Assembly: GCA_028279245.1 (NCBI GenBank)
Contig: JANQOE010000137.1
Coordinates: forward strand, 1 to 35,368
Reading direction: 5' to 3'
Source: Alphaproteobacteria bacterium
Lineage (GTDB): Bacteria; Pseudomonadota; Alphaproteobacteria; UBA6615
Length of the DNA stretch: 35,368 bases
Shown: one piece after another, positions 32,579 to 35,368 of the stretch
Layout: every line of letters begins with the position of its first letter
How positions within the stretch are numbered: the stretch's first letter is position 1
The notes under the pieces: model-generated
Seen by the model: the letters and a program-made list of their open reading frames with translations, nothing else
The model's database searches: none
What the model was told of the DNA's origin: nothing
Made by a program: the position numbers and the translations under genes

Positions 32579-33438
32579 TACAGCTTCAGATCAAGCAGGA
32601 CGATTTCCGAATAGAGGAAGTCGACGTTCGCGGGCTCTACATCGGTCGGACGGACGAAGCGGGGTGCCTCAATCTCCTCCACCCGGTCGGGATTGGCGGC
32701 GCCGGTGCAGAAGCGGCTGTCGACCGATAGCAGCGCTTTTTTGGGCGGCAGGATGGCCGACGCGAAGGAACCCGCGTGCCGGGTGAAGGCGGCGGGGTCT
32801 TCGACATGCAGCGCCTCGTGGTAGGCGATGTCGGCGCCCTTTTTCTTCACGTGCACCAGGACGAGATAGCTTGGCTGGTCCTTTGGCTCGATCAGGTAGG
32901 GCAGCACATTTAGCCCGGCATGGTCGGCGAGGATTTGCCTGGAACGTTCCGATAGGCCCTCGCCCGCGATGTCCGGGTTCTTGGTGACGACGACGTCCGT
33001 GGCTTTGGTTGCCTTGCCATCCCAGATCAGCCGCCGGTCGTCGAGGAGAACCAAGCCGGCCTTCGCCATCAGCCGCAGCGCCGGCGGATTGGAACTGAAC
33101 GTGGTGTAACTGACGGTCGGGTCGGACATGGCGGCCTGCAGCATGCGCCAACCGACGCCTCTGCCGCGATATGGTTTTGTGATGTACCACGACGTCAAAT
33201 TTCCGAACCGTCGGATACCGTGCGGAGTCGGGCGTTCTGCGTAGACGACGCCGAGAAAGCCGGCGAGTTCGCCATCCGCCTCAGCGATTACGCCGAAGTC
33301 GTCCCGCCAGCCCGACCAGCGGCCGTCGACGATACGCCGCCAGCGTTCCAACGGAATGCGGCTGCTCATCTTTTCGTGCAGCAGGTTGCAGACCGCGTCG
33401 CGGTCGTCCGGCCCGGCGGGCCGGATCTGGATGCTCAT
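32575..33438 (-). CDS. GNAT family N-acetyltransferase with C-terminal extension
   Basis: The ATG at 33438 (MSIQIRPAGPDDRDAVCNLL) gives 287 residues; the upstream extension to 33522 overlaps the deacetylase gene. The acetyl-CoA-binding motif is WYITKPYRGRGVGWRMLQAA near residues 92-111 (R-G-x-G-x). The region from about 150 on is additional to a standard GNAT domain and not recognised. Acyl acceptor unknown. The start overlaps the stop of the deacetylase-like gene by 4 bases (ATGA), so the two probably act together, for example in modifying a surface sugar. Its stop overlaps that of nosX on the other strand. Confidence 0.8.
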   Translation of the reverse strand: MSIQIRPAGPDDRDAVCNLLHEKMSSRIPLERWRRIVDGRWSGWRDDFGVIAEADGELAGFLGVVYAERPTPHGIRRFGNLTSWYITKPYRGRGVGWRMLQAAMSDPTVSYTTFSSNPPALRLMAKAGLVLLDDRRLIWDGKATKATDVVVTKNPDIAGEGLSERSRQILADHAGLNVLPYLIEPKDQPSYLVLVHVKKKGADIAYHEALHVEDPAAFTRHAGSFASAILPPKKALLSVDSRFCTGAANPDRVEEIEAPRFVRPTDVEPANVDFLYSEIVLLDLKLY

Positions 33439-34196
33439 GCGGCGAGATGAGACTTGAGGGAGATCCAGCGCGCCGCGTGGTGATCGCGGGACCGATCGAC
33501 GAGTTGCTCGACGAAATCCCAACTCAAATCGTCCATGTCCAGATGATGGGTCAGCAGCCCGGTCGGTTCGTCGGCGTCGACCCGGCCTTCCCGGCGCGCC
33601 GTCAGATGGCCGACTAAGTCATCGAGGGCGCCGCTGGTTCCGGTGAAATGGGCACCGCCCTTCCATTTGATGGGATCGCAGTGGGTGCTGACCTCCTCCA
33701 GCCGCGGGGCCAGCTGCTTGGCGGGGCGGGCGGAGAACAGCGAGACGGCGCGGAAGCCGATTTCCGGTAGCGGGGGATAGAACCGGGGTGAGATGCGGTT
33801 CCAGGGTGGCACCAGAACCGGTAGAAAGCGCTCGACATGGCCCTCTGAGAGCAGCGAGAAACCGCCGACCAGTTCCGCCAGCACCTGCGCCACGGGCCGG
33901 TCCTCGCCAATCTCGCAGGCGCCCTGGCCTTTGGCGGAATGGTTAACGTGAGCGTAGCCGTGCTGGAGCACCAGGGCCCAGGGATTGGCGTTGATGGCAT
34001 CCATCATTGCCGGGGTTTCGTTGGCCGGGACCACCGCCAAGTGGATCGGGACGTCTAGATGCGCCGCCGCGCCCAGTAGCCGTTCGGCGGCCGGTCCATG
34101 ATCGGCGGCATCGTCGTCCCGCCACCAGAGGGTCGCGGTGCGGTCGGCATCTGCCCAGCGATCCAATTCGTCAGCGAGGTCTTTCCAGTCGGCCAT
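33435..34196 (-). CDS. Polysaccharide deacetylase-like (NodB-homology) protein
   Basis: This 253-residue protein shows the metal-site pattern of carbohydrate esterase family 4. The metal-binding acidic motif is WWRDDDAADHGP near residue 25, His residues are in LQHGYAHVNHS near 78, PPWNRISPRFYP near 127 gives the family arginine region, and LLTHHLDMDD near 216 contains the final His. It lacks a signal peptide, unlike chitin deacetylases, so it acts in the cytoplasm. The family removes N-acetyl groups from sugars. It is coupled to a GNAT acetyltransferase, and the two opposite activities on one message are notable. The substrate is unknown. Confidence 0.78.
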   Translation of the reverse strand: MADWKDLADELDRWADADRTATLWWRDDDAADHGPAAERLLGAAAHLDVPIHLAVVPANETPAMMDAINANPWALVLQHGYAHVNHSAKGQGACEIGEDRPVAQVLAELVGGFSLLSEGHVERFLPVLVPPWNRISPRFYPPLPEIGFRAVSLFSARPAKQLAPRLEEVSTHCDPIKWKGGAHFTGTSGALDDLVGHLTARREGRVDADEPTGLLTHHLDMDDLSWDFVEQLVDRSRDHHAARWISLKSHLAA

Positions 34197-34290
34197 GTCG
34201 AACAGTTGGGTCGATCAGTTGGCATGAAACAGCTTGTTGGCCTAAGTTACGGCTTCCAGCCCGCAGGACCAAACAGCAAGAAATTGGTAA

Positions 34291-35368
34291 ATGGCTCAGC
34301 TGCTTCTGGGTTGCATCGCTGACGACTTCACCGGTGCGACCGACCTTTGCAATACCCTGGTCAAGCAGGGGATGCGCACGGTCCAACTGATTGGCGTGCC
34401 CGCACCCGACGTGCCGGTGCCGGACGTGGATGCGATCGTCGTGGCGCTCAAATCACGCACATGCCCGGTCGATGAGGCGATCGCCGACTCGTTGGGTGCC
34501 TTGCAGTGGCTCAGGGCGGCAGGGGCGCGGCAATTCTTCTTCAAATACTGCTCGACCTTCGATTCAACCGATGAGGGGAATATCGGGCCGGTCGCCGACG
34601 CCCTGATGGACGCATTGGGCGCCGATTTGACGATCGCCTGTCCGGCGTTTCCGGAGACAGGACGGACGATCTTCAAGGGCTATCTGTTCGTCGGCGACGA
34701 GCTGCTGTCTGACTCACCAATGCAGCACCATCCGCTGACGCCGATGACGGACAGCAGCCTTGTCCGGGTGTTGGGACGGCAGACCCATCATCGTGTGGGC
34801 CTGGTCGCGCATGACGTTGTCAGCCAGGGCGCAGAGGCTATTGGGGCGACCCTCGACGCGCGGCGGACGGAAGGATGTCGCTATTGCATCGTTGACGCTG
34901 TTGCCGATGACGAACTGCTATCCATCGGCGCGGCGTGCCGGGGGTTGGCGCTGATAACTGGTGGGTCGGGGGTGGCGCTTGGCTTGCCGGACAACTTCCG
35001 CCGGGCCGGCTTGTTGCGGGACCAAGTCTCGGATCGTCTGCCGCAGGTGGAGGGCGCCGCGGCAGTGCTGTCTGGGAGCTGTTCCGCGGCGACGCAGCGA
35101 CAGGTGGCACTCATGAAAGAACGGGCGCCGGCCTTCGCCATCAATCCATTGGCCTTGGCCGCCGGGAAAGATGTGGCGGCAGAGGCGCTCGACTGGGCGA
35201 AGCCCAAGCTGACGGATGGGCCGCCGCTCCTCTATGCGACGGCCGCGCCGGAGGCTGTCAAAACTGTCCAGGACCTGGTCGGGCGCGACAAGGCGGGCGC
35301 AATGGTCGAAAAGACGATGGCGGCCATTGCACGAGGTCTCGCGGAGGCGGGTGTGCGGCGGTTCGTGG
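34291..35368 (+). CDS. Four-carbon acid sugar kinase family protein (DUF1537/OtnK-like), 3' end outside window
   Basis: The frame is open from the ATG at 34291 to the window edge (359 codons). The start is LLLGCIADDFTGATDLCNTL, the ADDFTGATD signature of four-carbon sugar-acid kinases. CSTFDSTDEGNIGPVADAL near residue 89 and CPAFPETGRT near 116 are further N-domain motifs. The second domain has LITGGSGVALGL near 222 and VLSGSCSAATQRQV near 254. The family phosphorylates 3-oxo-tetronate and similar acids, feeding them to an aldolase or decarboxylase usually encoded next door, here beyond the window. The ribosome site is weak. The usual family length is about 420, so some 60 residues are missing. 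Confidence 0.9.
   Translation, partial: MAQLLLGCIADDFTGATDLCNTLVKQGMRTVQLIGVPAPDVPVPDVDAIVVALKSRTCPVDEAIADSLGALQWLRAAGARQFFFKYCSTFDSTDEGNIGPVADALMDALGADLTIACPAFPETGRTIFKGYLFVGDELLSDSPMQHHPLTPMTDSSLVRVLGRQTHHRVGLVAHDVVSQGAEAIGATLDARRTEGCRYCIVDAVADDELLSIGAACRGLALITGGSGVALGLPDNFRRAGLLRDQVSDRLPQVEGAAAVLSGSCSAATQRQVALMKERAPAFAINPLALAAGKDVAAEALDWAKPKLTDGPPLLYATAAPEAVKTVQDLVGRDKAGAMVEKTMAAIARGLAEAGVRRFV

Overview
The window is about 35.4 kb of high-GC, densely packed bacterial DNA. The gene families suggest a metabolically versatile alphaproteobacterium, perhaps of the Rhodospirillales sensu lato. They include a nosRZDFYLX cluster with a Tat-exported clade I-type NosZ, an HMG-CoA lyase/enoyl-CoA hydratase pair, a paired hydantoinase/oxoprolinase, many SDR, TauD and GMC catabolic enzymes, and a PepSY-linked two-component system. 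The taxonomic call is inferred from gene content only. I see no insertion sequence, prophage, CRISPR array or rRNA.

Positions 1-8.1 kb: the 3' part of an HMG-CoA lyase gene overlaps an enoyl-CoA hydratase gene (probably leucine/isovalerate degradation). An orphan hybrid histidine kinase follows. Next is a translationally coupled operon of hydantoinase/oxoprolinase subunits A and B plus a 64-residue Cys-rich protein. A convergent RraA-family gene and a tRNA-Cys(GCA) with encoded CCA follow.

Positions 8.1-17.5 kb: a Stf0-type sulfotransferase and an SDR on the minus strand diverge from a TauD/TfdA dioxygenase and a GMC oxidoreductase. Then come an SPFH/NfeD-like membrane pair, a small SH3-like-looking ORF, a second SDR, a YqgE/AlgH protein with an unusual signal-peptide-like N-terminus, two small ORFs (one a 43-residue membrane peptide) and a convergent MFS transporter.

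Positions 17.5-21.5 kb: a 397-base gene-free stretch contains three hairpins, one a strong rho-independent terminator, and looks like an unannotated small RNA or leader. It is followed by PepSY protein, OmpR-type regulator and histidine kinase genes, then a glycine-zipper lipoprotein and a strikingly His-rich exported protein. Two promoter regions here carry the same direct repeat with an 11-base period, TTCAG-N6-TTCAG. One lies before the PepSY gene. The other, with an extra inverted copy, lies before the lipoprotein. I read this as an autoregulated envelope-stress or metal-response regulon.

Positions 21.5-32.6 kb: a second regulator/kinase pair on the minus strand diverges from a 48-residue one-helix membrane peptide. 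An FNR/NNR-type box precedes a complete nosRZDFYLX operon, nearly every junction of which is an ATGA or TGATG overlap. NosR carries the SGAT flavinylation motif and NosX is the matching ApbE-type flavin transferase. All expected CuZ and CuA ligands are visible in NosZ. The operon reduces N2O to N2 in the periplasm.

Positions 32.6-35.4 kb: a GNAT acetyltransferase and a polysaccharide-deacetylase-like protein overlap on the minus strand, and a four-carbon sugar-acid kinase gene runs off the end.
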